Part shown: positions 8,673-17,191 of the stretch, piece by piece
How positions within the stretch are numbered: the stretch's first letter is position 1
Layout of the letters: each line of letters opens with the position of its first letter
Assembly: GCA_023422835.1 (NCBI GenBank)
Contig: JAFAGI010000025.1
Coordinates: 162,351 to 226,350 of the forward strand
Origin: Bacteroidota bacterium
GTDB lineage: Bacteria; Bacteroidota; Bacteroidia; Chitinophagales; Chitinophagaceae
Length of the DNA stretch: 64,000 nucleotides
Direction: 5' to 3'
Made by a program: the position numbers and the translations under genes
Notes under the pieces: generated by a model
The model's input: only the letters and a program-made list of their open reading frames with translations
Database searches by the model: none
Told to the model about the DNA's origin: nothing

Positions 8673-11600
8673 TTATAAAGTTCTCTTAATTTCTTCTTCC
8701 TCGTATGCTACCACGTGATCTCCCACCTGTATGTCTGCATAGTTTTTCACGGTAAGGCCGCACTCGTAACCCTGTGCCACTTCTTTCACATCGTCTTTGA
8801 AGCGTTTCAGGCTGGCCAGTTCGCCAAAGCCGCCCTCCTGTCTGGGGAATACAAGAATACCATCTCTGAATACTTTAATCTTATGATCGCGCTTAACTTT
8901 ACCTTCCAGCACGTAACACCCGGCAACGGTAGCTTTATCGAATTTATATACTTCGCGTATTTCAACGGTAGCCACCTCTTTCTGCTCAACCTTAGGTTCA
9001 AGCATGCCTTCCATAGCGCTCTTCAGTTCGTTGATGGCATCGTAAATAATAGAGTAGGATTTTATCTGCACGCCTTCGCCTTCAGCCAGGCGGGCTGCCT
9101 GCAGCGACGGGCGCACGTTAAACCCAATAATGATGGCATCTGAAGCGGTCGCAAGCAATACATCACTTTCAGATATTTGTCCTACTGCTTTATGCACCAC
9201 GCTCACCATGATCTCTTCCGTGGAAAGTTTTTGCAGTGAGTCGCTCAGTGCTTCCACAGAACCATCCACATCACCCTTGATAATTACATTCAGCTCTTTA
9301 AAGTTGCCCAATGCAAGCCTGCGCCCGATCTCATCGAGCGTAATGTGCTTACGTGTGCGCAATCCCTGCTCGCGCAGGATCTGTGCACGCTTGTTGGCAA
9401 CATCTTTCGCTTCAGCTTCATCGGCATACACCTTGAAACGCTCTCCGGCCTGCGGAGCGCCGTTGAGGCCGAGAATCTGCACGGGGGTGGAAGGCCCGGC
9501 GGCATCTATGCGCTGGTTTCTTTCGTTGAACATGGCTTTTACGCGGCCAAAATACTGCCCTGACACAACCAAGTCGCCCTGGCGCAGCGTCCCATTCTGT
9601 ACCAGCAGCGTAGCCACGAAGCCGCGTCCTTTATCAAGAGAGGCTTCAATAATGGAGCCTGTGGCTTCCCTTTCCGGGTTGGCTTTCAGATCAAGCAGCT
9701 CTGCTTCGAGCAATATTTTTTCTTTCAGCAGGTCTACATTCAGGCCCTGCTTGGCAGATATTTCCTGGCTCTGGAACTTACCGCCCCATTCTTCTACCAG
9801 CAAATTCATCTGCGATAGCTGCTCATATATCTTTTGCGGGTTAGCGCCTTCTTTATCAATCTTATTGATGGCAAAAATAATCGGTACGCCTGCAGCTTGT
9901 GCGTGGCTGATAGCCTCTTTGGTCTGCGGCATCACGGCGTCATCTGCGGCAATGACAATAACGGTTACGTCGGTGATCTTGGCGCCTCTGGCACGCATGG
10001 CTGTAAAGGCTTCGTGGCCCGGTGTATCCAGGAAGGTGATCTTTTTTCCGCCCGGCACTTCTACCACGTAGGCACCAATGTGCTGGGTAATGCCTCCGGC
10101 TTCGCCTGCCACCACATTTGCACTGCGGATATGGTCAAGCAAGGAGGTTTTACCATGATCCACGTGTCCCATAATGGTAACGATGGGGTAACGGGGCTTC
10201 AACGCTTCAGGATCATCATCTTCTTCCTCGTATTCCTCTTCGTTCATATCATCGAGGCCTAAGAATTCTACTTCATAATCAAATTCACCGGCAACAAGTT
10301 CAATCACCTCTGCATCCAGGCGCTGGTTGATGGATACCATAATGCCCAGGCCCATACACTTGGCAATAACGTCTGTAAAGTTTACGTCCATGAGGTTTGC
10401 GAGTTCGCTTACGGTAATAAATTCCGTTACCTGCAGCTTATTGTCGGCATTTTCTTTTTCGCTCATGGCAGCATCGGCCATTTCCTGGCGTCTTTCTTTA
10501 CGGTATTGAGCTCTTGTTTTAGCCTTGCTGCCTGTACCTGCAAGCTTAGCCTGCGTTTCCCTGATCTTTTCCTGTATTCTTTTCTGGTCTATTTCTTTTT
10601 CTTCAGGAGTCTGTACTTTTCCTTTGCTTCCCGGGCGGTTGCGGTTAGCGCCGAACCTGTTATCTCTCTGACCATGTGGGGGCCTACCATGCTGTCCGCC
10701 CTGTCTGCCACCTTGTTGCTGGCCTGTTCTCTGGTCTTTGTTGAAACCCGGTTTATTTTCTGTTGGCGTAGTATCAGTACCTTTTGTATCCTGTCCTGCC
10801 TTATCAATCGGTATTCTCTTTCTCTTCCGTTTTTCGTTCCTGCCTGCTTTGGGGCGGGTATCATTGTCTACAGGTAATTGTATCTTGCCCAGTATTTTCG
10901 GGCCTTCCAGCTTATCTACTTTCAGGTGAATATGCTCTACAACATTTTCTTCTTTTTGTGCGGGCGGTGCTTCCTGTGGCGGAGCTGCAGCTTCCGGTGC
11001 AGGCTTTACTTCCGGCATTTCTACCTTGGGCGCTTCAGTGGCCAGCGGCTTATCCTTCTTAGGCTCTTTAGGCGCTTCAGTTTTTTTGGGAGCAGCTTTT
11101 TTAGGCCTGGTAGAAGAGTCAATTTCTGAAAGGTCAATTTTATTGATCACTTTAGGGGCTTCCAGTTCAGGCGCTTTCGGCTGGATCACTTCCGCCTCAT
11201 CGGGTATAGCTTCCTGTTTTTCTTCTACAGGGGCAGGCGCTTCCTGCTTTACCACAGGCGCTTCTTCCTGCTTTGCAACAGGCGGTATTTCAGCCTCAGC
11301 CGGCTCTGCGGGTGTTATCTCCACAGGTTCAGGCGCTGCAACTGGCTCCGGTTCCGGCTGTACCGGTTCTTGTTTCTTTTCTTCCAATAATGGCGCTACC
11401 TCAGGTTTTTCTTCTTCTTTTTCTTCTGCTTTTTCTTCCACTACCGGTTTGGGAGCAATCACATCTTTTTTCTTCCGCTCTTTATCTTTTTCTACAACGG
11501 CGCCTGCACTTTTAGGGATTTCTATCTGGTCGGCTTTGTTCTTAGCCAACTTATCGCTTTGAAACTCCGACTGCAACGCACGGTACATGTCTTCGGACAG

Positions 11601-11726
11601 TTTTGCCGAAGGCTTCAGTTCATCGCGGTTAAATCCTTTGCTGTCTAAAAAGTCTATCAGCGTTTCGGCACCGATATTGAACTCTTTAGCTGCAGCCAAC
11701 AATCTTGGTAATTTAATTTCTGACAT
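8673..11726 (-). CDS. infB: Translation initiation factor IF-2
   Basis: GTPase that places initiator tRNA on the 30S subunit and drives subunit joining. G1 motif GHVDHGKT starts at residue 520. G3 (DTPGHEAF) and G4 (NKID) follow in order, then domains II-IV ending in the C2 fMet-tRNA-binding domain. Residues about 65-420 are a long low-complexity region rich in Pro, Glu, Lys and Ala, then Arg/Gly/Gln. This is typical of Bacteroidota IF-2 and explains the 1017-residue size. Last gene of the rimP-nusA-infB order shared with many bacteria; it begins 57 bp after the nusA stop. Confidence 0.97.
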   Translation of the reverse strand: MSEIKLPRLLAAAKEFNIGAETLIDFLDSKGFNRDELKPSAKLSEDMYRALQSEFQSDKLAKNKADQIEIPKSAGAVVEKDKERKKKDVIAPKPVVEEKAEEKEEEKPEVAPLLEEKKQEPVQPEPEPVAAPEPVEITPAEPAEAEIPPVAKQEEAPVVKQEAPAPVEEKQEAIPDEAEVIQPKAPELEAPKVINKIDLSEIDSSTRPKKAAPKKTEAPKEPKKDKPLATEAPKVEMPEVKPAPEAAAPPQEAPPAQKEENVVEHIHLKVDKLEGPKILGKIQLPVDNDTRPKAGRNEKRKRKRIPIDKAGQDTKGTDTTPTENKPGFNKDQRTGQQQGGRQGGQHGRPPHGQRDNRFGANRNRPGSKGKVQTPEEKEIDQKRIQEKIRETQAKLAGTGSKAKTRAQYRKERRQEMADAAMSEKENADNKLQVTEFITVSELANLMDVNFTDVIAKCMGLGIMVSINQRLDAEVIELVAGEFDYEVEFLGLDDMNEEEYEEEDDDPEALKPRYPIVTIMGHVDHGKTSLLDHIRSANVVAGEAGGITQHIGAYVVEVPGGKKITFLDTPGHEAFTAMRARGAKITDVTVIVIAADDAVMPQTKEAISHAQAAGVPIIFAINKIDKEGANPQKIYEQLSQMNLLVEEWGGKFQSQEISAKQGLNVDLLKEKILLEAELLDLKANPEREATGSIIEASLDKGRGFVATLLVQNGTLRQGDLVVSGQYFGRVKAMFNERNQRIDAAGPSTPVQILGLNGAPQAGERFKVYADEAEAKDVANKRAQILREQGLRTRKHITLDEIGRRLALGNFKELNVIIKGDVDGSVEALSDSLQKLSTEEIMVSVVHKAVGQISESDVLLATASDAIIIGFNVRPSLQAARLAEGEGVQIKSYSIIYDAINELKSAMEGMLEPKVEQKEVATVEIREVYKFDKATVAGCYVLEGKVKRDHKIKVFRDGILVFPRQEGGFGELASLKRFKDDVKEVAQGYECGLTVKNYADIQVGDHVVAYEEEEIKRTL

Positions 11727-11783
11727 ATAATATTTTATCGTAAGTCTTTACCAATGACAAATCTAAAACAGATTTGCTAAAAC

Positions 11784-13031
11784 TTACTCTTTTTCAAATT
11801 CTTCTTTCAGGATGCGCACTACATCCGCAATGGTTTCTTTCTCCAGGTCTGTCCTTCTTTCCAGCTCATCCGAAGATAATTCCAATACGCTTTTTGCCGT
11901 ATCGCAACCAACTCTTTTCAATTCATCTATTACCCATTCATCAATCTCATCAGAGAATTCATACAGGTCTATATCGTAATCCTCTTCACCGCCTTCATTT
12001 TCCCTGAACACATCAATATCGTAGCCGGTAAGCTCGCAGGCAAGCTTAATGTTTACACCCCTGCGGCCGATGGCCAGCGATACCTGGTCTGCTTTCAAAT
12101 ACACTTCTGCATGCTTATTTTCCGTATCAATATCAAAGGATGATATTTTAGCAGGCGTAAGTGAACGCTGTATCAGCAATTGTATATTGTTGGTATAATT
12201 GATCACATCAATATTTTCATTTTTCAGCTCACGTACAATTCCGTGGATGCGGCTTCCCTTCATGCCCACGCAGGCGCCCACCGGGTCTATCCTGTCGTCG
12301 TAGCTTTCTACAGCCACCTTTGCCCTGTCGCCGGGCTCGCGTACAATTTTTTTAATGGTAATGAGGCCATCGAAAATTTCAGGCACTTCCAGTTCCAGCA
12401 ATTTAGCCAGAAATTCGGGAGCAGTGCGGCTGAGGATAATTACAGGATTGTTATTTTTTACATCTACCCTTCTGATGATGGCGCGGATGTTTTCTCCTTT
12501 TTTGAAATAATCCTGTGGTATCTGCTCAGACTTGGGCAGTATTAATTCATTTCCATCTTCATCAAGCAATAAAACTTCTTTATTCCACACCTGGTACACT
12601 TCGGCAGAGATCAGTTCGCCGATGCGGTCTTCGTATTTTTTCACCAGCGCGCTTTTCTTCAGATCACCTATGCGGCTTGCCAGGGTTTGCTTGGCAGCGA
12701 GTATGGCTCTTCTGCCGAAATCAATAAGGTCTACTTCCTGGTACAATTCTTCGCCCACTTCAAAGTCGGGCTCAATTTTAATGGCTTCACTATATTCTAC
12801 CTCCGTCAGCGGATCTTCAAGCTCACCGTCTTCCACAATCATCCTTCTGCGAAAAATTTCAAGGTCGCCTTTTTCGGCGTTTACAATCACATCAAAATTT
12901 TCATCGCTGCCGTATTTCTTTCTCAGGAGGGTTTTAAACACATCTTCTACCACTTTCATCATCGTAGGACGATCAATGTTTTCGGCATCTTTAAAGTCCT
13001 GAAAAGCCTCGATAAGGTTAATACTTGCCAT
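11784..13031 (-). CDS. nusA: Transcription termination/antitermination factor NusA
   Basis: Binds RNA polymerase and RNA, modulating pausing and termination. Order: NusA N-terminal domain (about 1-125), S1 domain (about 137-200, with LPKSEQIPQDYFKKGENIRA), and tandem KH domains (about 205-345, including CVGMKGSRIHGIVREL and the second-KH GxxG in AIGRRGVNIKLA). A short acidic/HhH-like end follows (DELERRTDLEKETIADVVRIL). At 415 residues it lacks the long acidic-repeat C-terminus of the E. coli protein, as is usual outside gammaproteobacteria. Lies 31 bp after rimP, same operon. Confidence 0.97.
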   Translation of the reverse strand: MASINLIEAFQDFKDAENIDRPTMMKVVEDVFKTLLRKKYGSDENFDVIVNAEKGDLEIFRRRMIVEDGELEDPLTEVEYSEAIKIEPDFEVGEELYQEVDLIDFGRRAILAAKQTLASRIGDLKKSALVKKYEDRIGELISAEVYQVWNKEVLLLDEDGNELILPKSEQIPQDYFKKGENIRAIIRRVDVKNNNPVIILSRTAPEFLAKLLELEVPEIFDGLITIKKIVREPGDRAKVAVESYDDRIDPVGACVGMKGSRIHGIVRELKNENIDVINYTNNIQLLIQRSLTPAKISSFDIDTENKHAEVYLKADQVSLAIGRRGVNIKLACELTGYDIDVFRENEGGEEDYDIDLYEFSDEIDEWVIDELKRVGCDTAKSVLELSSDELERRTDLEKETIADVVRILKEEFEKE

Positions 13032-13062
13032 ATCTTTATATTAAAATTGTATTTTAAAATAT

Positions 13063-13539
13063 TTAAAATTGTATCTGTACGATTGTTTTCTTTATCTGGT
13101 CGAAAGCAATGTCCACGTTATGCACTATTGCCTTCTTGCCTTTGCCTGTTGTTTCTTCAATGGTTATGCCGCTATCTTCAACAGCCACCAGCTTTCCAGT
13201 CCTTGGTTTTTCATCTTCATTTAAGAAAGTCACTTCCACCAGCCTTCCTATATTCTTCCTGTACTGGCGCACGCTTTTCAACGGTTCATCAATGCCCGGA
13301 GAAGATACTTCCAGCGAAAAATCTCCTTCCGGGAAAATGCCGGATTCATCAATCATTGAGCGCAGTGCACGGTTTATCTGAATACACTTGTCTATGTTGA
13401 TACCATTGTCTCCATCGAGGTAAAGCTTGATATTATTGGTGGGTTTTATTTTGGCGGAAACCAGAAAATATTCTGGTTCCGGACCGATGATTTCCTCTGT
13501 CCAGCCCTGAACTTTTTCCAATAGTATTTCTTTTTCCAT
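13063..13539 (-). CDS. rimP: Ribosome maturation factor RimP
   Basis: Helps assemble the 30S subunit. The start used is the ATG at 13537-13539, giving MEKEILLEKVQGWTEEI, a normal RimP N-terminus and about 158 residues. An upstream in-frame start at 13725 would add 62 residues of non-family sequence and would run through the promoter element and the leader hairpin, so it is rejected. Motifs: LYLDGDNGINIDKCIQINR (metal/RNA-binding face) and EVSSPGIDEPLKSVRQYRKNIGR, then the Sm-like C-terminal domain. First gene of the rimP-nusA-infB operon. Confidence 0.92.
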   Translation of the reverse strand: MEKEILLEKVQGWTEEIIGPEPEYFLVSAKIKPTNNIKLYLDGDNGINIDKCIQINRALRSMIDESGIFPEGDFSLEVSSPGIDEPLKSVRQYRKNIGRLVEVTFLNEDEKPRTGKLVAVEDSGITIEETTGKGKKAIVHNVDIAFDQIKKTIVQIQF

Positions 13540-13562
13540 CTCAGAAGGGTTTAGGTAAAAGA

Positions 13563-13587
13563 CAAGGGAACGGCACCCGTTCCCTTG
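13563..13587 (-). promoter_or_regulatory. Leader hairpin of the rimP-nusA-infB operon
   Basis: Perfect 11-bp inverted repeat (CAAGGGAACGG / CCGTTCCCTTG) with a 3-nt loop. On the minus strand it is followed by TCTTTTACC. It lies between the -7 element and the rimP ATG, so it is in the 5' leader and not at a gene end. Could act as an attenuator or as an RNA-stability element; dnaN ends about 160 bp upstream, so a dnaN terminator role is also possible for read-through. Confidence 0.6.
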
Positions 13588-13606
13588 CAGCATCTCTTTG
13601 ACTCTG

Positions 13607-13614
13607 CAAAGATA
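13607..13614 (-). promoter_or_regulatory. Bacteroidota-type -7 element for rimP
   Basis: TATCTTTG on the minus strand, matching TAnnTTTG, about 68 nt upstream of the rimP ATG. No clean TTG -33 box is visible at the usual spacing. Confidence 0.55.
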
Positions 13615-13747
13615 GTGTATTACGCGGAAATTAGAAAGAAAAAGTTGAAATTCAACCTTCTGGCCGGTTAAACCAAACAGACCTTCTGACTGTTGATCAG
13701 AGGGCCGTATTAAGATTATGAACACTACGGAATAGATTTATCCGTGC

Positions 13748-14869
13748 CTAATAATTATTATTGAGCATCAAAGGCATTATCAGCATCAGCAGGTCTTCGT
13801 TTTCGCCGTTTTCAGTGGGTTTCAGCAGGCCGGCCTTGGTTGGTGTAGATAGTTCCATTTTTATATCTTCAGTTTCAACCACGTTGAGCATATCTGCCAG
13901 GAACTTAGCGTTAAATGCTATCTGCAGGTTTTCGCCTGTGTATTGGCAGGCCATTCTTTCGTTTCCTTCAAAACTAAAATCAATGTCCTGCGCTGCAAGC
14001 TGCAGTTCATTGCCGCTGATGGTAAAAGCTACCTGGTTAGTGCTTTTGTTGGCAAACACATTTACGCGCCTCAAAGCATTCTGAAAATCCTGTTTATTTA
14101 CCGTAAGTATATATGGGTTATCTGCAGGTATCACCACCCTGTAATCCGGAAAACGCGCGTCTATGAGGCGGCAGGAAAGCTGCAGGTTCTTACTGGCTAC
14201 AAAAAAGTGCTTATCATTAAAGCTGGCCTGCAATTCCTCGTCATTGTCTGCCAATACATTTTTAAGGATGTTCAATGGCTTACGCGGCACGATAAAGCTG
14301 GCGTTCTCCTCTACTTTTACATCGCTTCTTTTGTACTTCACCAGGCGATGTGCATCGGTAGATACAAAGTGTGCGTACTCAGGTGTGAGCTCAATGAAAA
14401 CCCCTGTCATCGCCGGTCGCAGGTCGTCTGTGCTGGCGGCAAACAGTGTTTTATTAATACCTGTAAGCAGGGCATTGCCTGTGATGGAGAAGTGCGTGGC
14501 ATCTTCTTTAGAGGGCTCTTTGGGAAAATTGTCAGCATTTTCACCCATGATCTTAAACTTCCCTTTTTCACTGGTGATCTCAATGCTGTTGTGATCGTCT
14601 ACCATAAAAGCTATGGGCTGGTCAGGGAATGTTTTAAGCATGTCCAGTAATATCTTGGACGGTATGCACACCCTGCCGGTCTCTGAGCTTTCTATCTCCA
14701 CATTGATGCGCATTACAGTTTCCAGGTCTGTTGCTACCACACTAAGGTTTTTATTATTGATCTCGAAAAGAAAATCTTCCAAAATCGGCAATACGGTATT
14801 GGTGCTGATAACGCCGCTAATCTGCTGCAAATGCTTTAACAAAACAGAAGACGAAACAATAAATTTCAT
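13748..14869 (-). CDS. dnaN: DNA polymerase III beta subunit (sliding clamp)
   Basis: Ring-shaped processivity clamp of the replicative polymerase. The 373-residue protein has the three-domain beta fold. It starts MKFIVSSSVLLKHLQQISGVI and contains AATDDLRPAMTGVFIEL and STDAHRLVKYKR. The conserved C-terminal end LLMLIMPLMLNNNY fits the usual MPM/MRL ending. The start codon lies inside the terminal motif of the adjoining hairpin repeat array (ACACATGAAAT), which would form its leader. No dnaA is seen nearby, so this is not an obvious origin region. Confidence 0.96.
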   Translation of the reverse strand: MKFIVSSSVLLKHLQQISGVISTNTVLPILEDFLFEINNKNLSVVATDLETVMRINVEIESSETGRVCIPSKILLDMLKTFPDQPIAFMVDDHNSIEITSEKGKFKIMGENADNFPKEPSKEDATHFSITGNALLTGINKTLFAASTDDLRPAMTGVFIELTPEYAHFVSTDAHRLVKYKRSDVKVEENASFIVPRKPLNILKNVLADNDEELQASFNDKHFFVASKNLQLSCRLIDARFPDYRVVIPADNPYILTVNKQDFQNALRRVNVFANKSTNQVAFTISGNELQLAAQDIDFSFEGNERMACQYTGENLQIAFNAKFLADMLNVVETEDIKMELSTPTKAGLLKPTENGENEDLLMLIMPLMLNNNY

Positions 14870-15180
14870 GTGTGTATATTTAATTGTTTTTCAGTTGTCA
14901 CATGGAATAACTCTGGTTTTTAGATTCAATACTCATTCCCGGTTGGTATAAATACTTAATCTTTATGGTTATTTCATGTGTATTTATTTTATTTTTTCTT
15001 TATGGCCACATGGAAATAGCCTTTATTCATACCACGGTTGGTATGCAACTTTGGCTTATGACTATTTCATGTGTATATATTTAATTTTTCTGTTTGCCAC
15101 ACGGAATAACCATTTTTTAGATTCTATACTCATTCCCGGTTGGTATAAATACTTAATCTTTATGGTTATTTCATTGGTAT
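14870..15180 (-). repeat. Three tandem hairpin repeats with MK-stop minigenes upstream of dnaN
   Basis: Three imperfect inverted repeats separated by AT-rich spacers of about 25 bp: 14899-14980, 15007-15073 and 15098-15177. On the dnaN strand each starts with a 5' arm near CACATGAAATA and ends with a 3' arm near TATTCCATGTG. The inner arm bases change together: AAC/GTT in the first and third, TAG/CTA in the second. Each 5' arm contains ATG-AAA-stop, at 14969-14977 (TAA), 15062-15070 (TAG) and 15166-15174 (TAA). The first and third units are almost identical to each other. The next 5' arm in the series is the dnaN start codon itself. Confidence 0.85.
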
Positions 15181-15333
15181 CATTTTTATTTTAAATCCTA
15201 CCGGCCCTTTAATACGCATAAAAATACCTTTGGCCGTTAGTAGTGCAATTTTACAAATTTTAATTCATTTTAATAAATATGTTTTTCAAAATTCTAAAAT
15301 TTTACCGCTGAAAAATATTCGCCCGCACAATTA

Positions 15334-15371
15334 GGATAAATTTGTCCGATTTGTAATAAATACTATCTTTG
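15334..15371 (+). promoter_or_regulatory. Promoter and overlapping operator of the Rrf2 gene
   Basis: TTG at 15342-15344 and TATCTTTG at 15364-15371 are separated by 19 bp, the textbook Bacteroidota spacing. The -33 box lies inside an imperfect palindrome GGATAAATTTGTCC (15334-15347), which matches the perfect palindrome in front of scdA. The -7 element ends only 6 nt before the ATG at 15378, so the transcript may be leaderless. Confidence 0.75.
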
Positions 15372-15377
15372 CATACT

Positions 15378-15809
15378 ATGTTTTCAAAAGCCTGCGAATA
15401 TGCAATCAAGGCCGGGGTGTTCATTACCACGGAAACGCAGAAGGGCAACAGGTGCAGCCTTAAAACCATTGCAGCGGAAATTGATTCTCCTGAAGCTTTC
15501 ACGGCGAAAATCCTGCAGCAATTATCCAGGAACAACCTTATCGTTTCCACAATAGGCTCACATGGCGGTTTTGAAATGAATGCAAGAAGAGCAAAAGCCA
15601 ATAAGCTCAGCACGATTGTGGAATTGTTTGACGGCAACGGCATTTACAAAGGTTGTGGATTGGGTTTAAAACATTGCTCTGAAGTGAAACCCTGCCCTAT
15701 GCACGACCACTTTAAGAAAATAAGAGAAGAATTACGCGAAATGCTGGAAAACACTACAGTGTACGACCTAAGCAAGAAATTTGAAAATGGAAACGGATTT
15801 TTAAAATGA
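15378..15809 (+). CDS. Rrf2-family transcriptional regulator (probable Fe-S, NO/redox-sensing)
   Basis: Winged-helix DNA-binding regulator of the Rrf2 family (IscR/NsrR/RsrR relatives). The N-terminal helix-turn-helix covers about residues 1-65 (ACEYAIKAGVFI, ILQQLSRNNLIVSTIGSHGGF). Three Cys near residues 90-105 (KGCGLGLKHCSEVKPCPMHD) are placed like the cluster ligands of NsrR/IscR. The start was set at the ATG at 15378 because a TTG three codons earlier lies inside the -7 element. It is next to the Fe-S repair gene scdA and shares an operator-like palindrome with it, so a role as NO- or cluster-responsive repressor of scdA is likely (inference). Confidence 0.88.
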   Translation: MFSKACEYAIKAGVFITTETQKGNRCSLKTIAAEIDSPEAFTAKILQQLSRNNLIVSTIGSHGGFEMNARRAKANKLSTIVELFDGNGIYKGCGLGLKHCSEVKPCPMHDHFKKIREELREMLENTTVYDLSKKFENGNGFLK

Positions 15810-15828
15810 TAATTTTTTATATAAAACA

Positions 15829-15844
15829 CGGACAAAGTTGTCCG
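15829..15844 (+). promoter_or_regulatory. Perfect palindrome upstream of scdA, candidate Rrf2 operator
   Basis: CGGACAAAGTTGTCCG is a 7+2+7 perfect inverted repeat, 17 bp before the scdA ATG. The half-site TTGTCC recurs in the palindrome overlapping the Rrf2 promoter at 15334-15347. Confidence 0.7.
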
Positions 15845-15860
15845 AATTAAAACAATAGAT

Positions 15861-16592
15861 ATGGAAAACATACTGGAACAAAATATCGGCCAGCTTGTGG
15901 CAAAAGACTACCGCGCTGCTGCCGTATTCAAGAAAAACAAAATAGATTTCTGCTGCAACGGCAACAGGACCATCAACGAGGCTGCTGATGCTAAAAAATT
16001 AGATAAGCAAAAGCTGGCACACGAGCTACAGGAAGTTTTATCTGCCAATACATCTGCAGAAGTAGATGTCAACGGGTGGCCGCTGGATCTGCTGGCAGAC
16101 TATGTAACCAAGAAACACCACCGGTATATCCGCGAGAAAGTACCCGTTTTACTGCAATTTTTAGATAAGCTTTGCCGTGTACACGGAGAAAGGCATCCTG
16201 AGCTGTTTGAAATCAACAATCTTTTCAGAGCGTCTGCTGAAGACCTGGAAATGCACCTGCAAAAAGAAGAGCATGTATTGTTTCCTTTCATTGAAGAAAT
16301 GGTGGCTGCCAGATCGCAGAACCATAGTGTAAACATACCTTTTGGCACAGTAGAAAATCCTGTAAGCATGATGATGGATGAACACAATGTAGAAGGCGAA
16401 CGTTTCAGGAAGATTGCAGAGCTTACAAATGAGTTCAACCCGCCTGCAGATGCATGCAACACTTACCGTGTAGCATTTGCCATGCTGAAAGAGTTTGAGG
16501 GGGACCTGCACAGGCATATACATCTTGAAAACAATATTTTATTTCCAAAAGCAATAGCTTTAGAAAAAATAATAAACCATGCCGCCAATTAA
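15861..16592 (+). CDS. scdA: Iron-sulfur cluster repair di-iron protein (ScdA/YtfE/RIC family)
   Basis: Cytoplasmic di-iron protein that restores Fe-S clusters after nitric oxide or oxidative damage. The N-terminal ScdA domain (about 1-65) contains the hallmark IDFCCNGNRT. The hemerythrin-like domain (about 85-235) shows the spaced His/Glu set (KKHHRYIRE, HLQKEEHVLFPFIEEM, MMDEHNVEGERF, LHRHIHLENNILFPKA). The length of 243 is standard. It follows the Rrf2 gene by 51 bp and overlaps the next hemerythrin gene by 14 bp. The palindrome just upstream suggests NO-linked regulation. Confidence 0.94.
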   Translation: MENILEQNIGQLVAKDYRAAAVFKKNKIDFCCNGNRTINEAADAKKLDKQKLAHELQEVLSANTSAEVDVNGWPLDLLADYVTKKHHRYIREKVPVLLQFLDKLCRVHGERHPELFEINNLFRASAEDLEMHLQKEEHVLFPFIEEMVAARSQNHSVNIPFGTVENPVSMMMDEHNVEGERFRKIAELTNEFNPPADACNTYRVAFAMLKEFEGDLHRHIHLENNILFPKAIALEKIINHAAN

Positions 16593-17031
16593 AAGACATC
16601 CTGCATTGCAGTCTTTAAGCCGCGAACATCACCATACTCTTTTGCTGAGCTGGAAAATAAAAACCGGCCTGGCAAAAGGTGTGGATGTAAACCGCATAAA
16701 AAAATATTGTGACTGGTACTACGAAGACTACCTGCGGCCACATTTTAATGTAGAGGAAAAGGAACTGGAAAAGATTGTAGACAACACTCTCCCGCTGATG
16801 CAACAGATGAAGCAGGAGCACCAAAGGATCATTACGCTTTTTGAACATCCTGCGGATAAAAGCACTTTTGCAGAGATTGTGGAGGTACTGCACAACCATA
16901 TACGTTTTGAAGAACGTGTGCTGTTTAATGAAATTCAAAACATAGCCACAGAGCAGCAGTTGCAGGCATTTGCAGATGCGCACCAGGATGAACGGTTTGT
17001 AGAAAATATGGAGGATGAATTCTGGAAATAG
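16579..17031 (+). CDS. Stand-alone hemerythrin-domain protein
   Basis: A 150-residue four-helix hemerythrin-like protein. It has the iron-ligand pattern SREHHHTLLLSW near residues 11-22, HFNVEEKELEKI near 55, MKQEHQRIITLFEH near 76, and HNHIRFEERVLFNEIQ near 101. Such proteins bind O2, NO or iron. Its start overlaps the end of scdA by 14 bp, so the two are translationally coupled and probably act together in nitrosative or oxidative stress. The exact ligand is not predictable. Confidence 0.88.
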   Translation: MPPIKRHPALQSLSREHHHTLLLSWKIKTGLAKGVDVNRIKKYCDWYYEDYLRPHFNVEEKELEKIVDNTLPLMQQMKQEHQRIITLFEHPADKSTFAEIVEVLHNHIRFEERVLFNEIQNIATEQQLQAFADAHQDERFVENMEDEFWK

Positions 17032-17191
17032 CGCCTCACCCCTGCCCTCTCCTCAAGAGAGGAGTAAAAGCAACTGTGCCAAACCTGTATTACTCCGAAC
17101 CCTGTCTTTGCACGAGGTATGAACGAAGCAATCTCAACGTGATTTATCGCAGGAACAACGCAGCAAATTAACAATTTAAAGAGACCTTCCG
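17032..17191. repeat. Eroded intergenic repeat sequences
   Basis: Contains CCTGCCCTCTCCTCAAGAGAGGAG (split here as a hairpin CCTCTC/GAGAGG around 17046-17064), a type of intergenic repeat I recognise from Bacteroidota. A segment reading GCACGAGGTATGAACGAAGC (17111-17130) resembles the widespread GCGAGG...GAACGAAGCAATC element. No gene seen. Confidence 0.4.

Noticed and set aside
9130..10071. 313-codon plus-strand frame
   Set aside because: Antisense to the GTPase part of infB; low-complexity composition from the complementary strand, no domain.
12687..13400. 237-codon plus-strand frame across nusA and rimP
   Set aside because: Shadow of two well-supported minus-strand genes.
13540..13725. 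N-terminal extension of RimP by 62 residues
   Set aside because: Would translate across the -7 element and leader hairpin and has no similarity to RimP.
13748..15180. Replication origin next to dnaN
   Set aside because: No dnaA gene and no cluster of DnaA boxes; the repeats are of another type.
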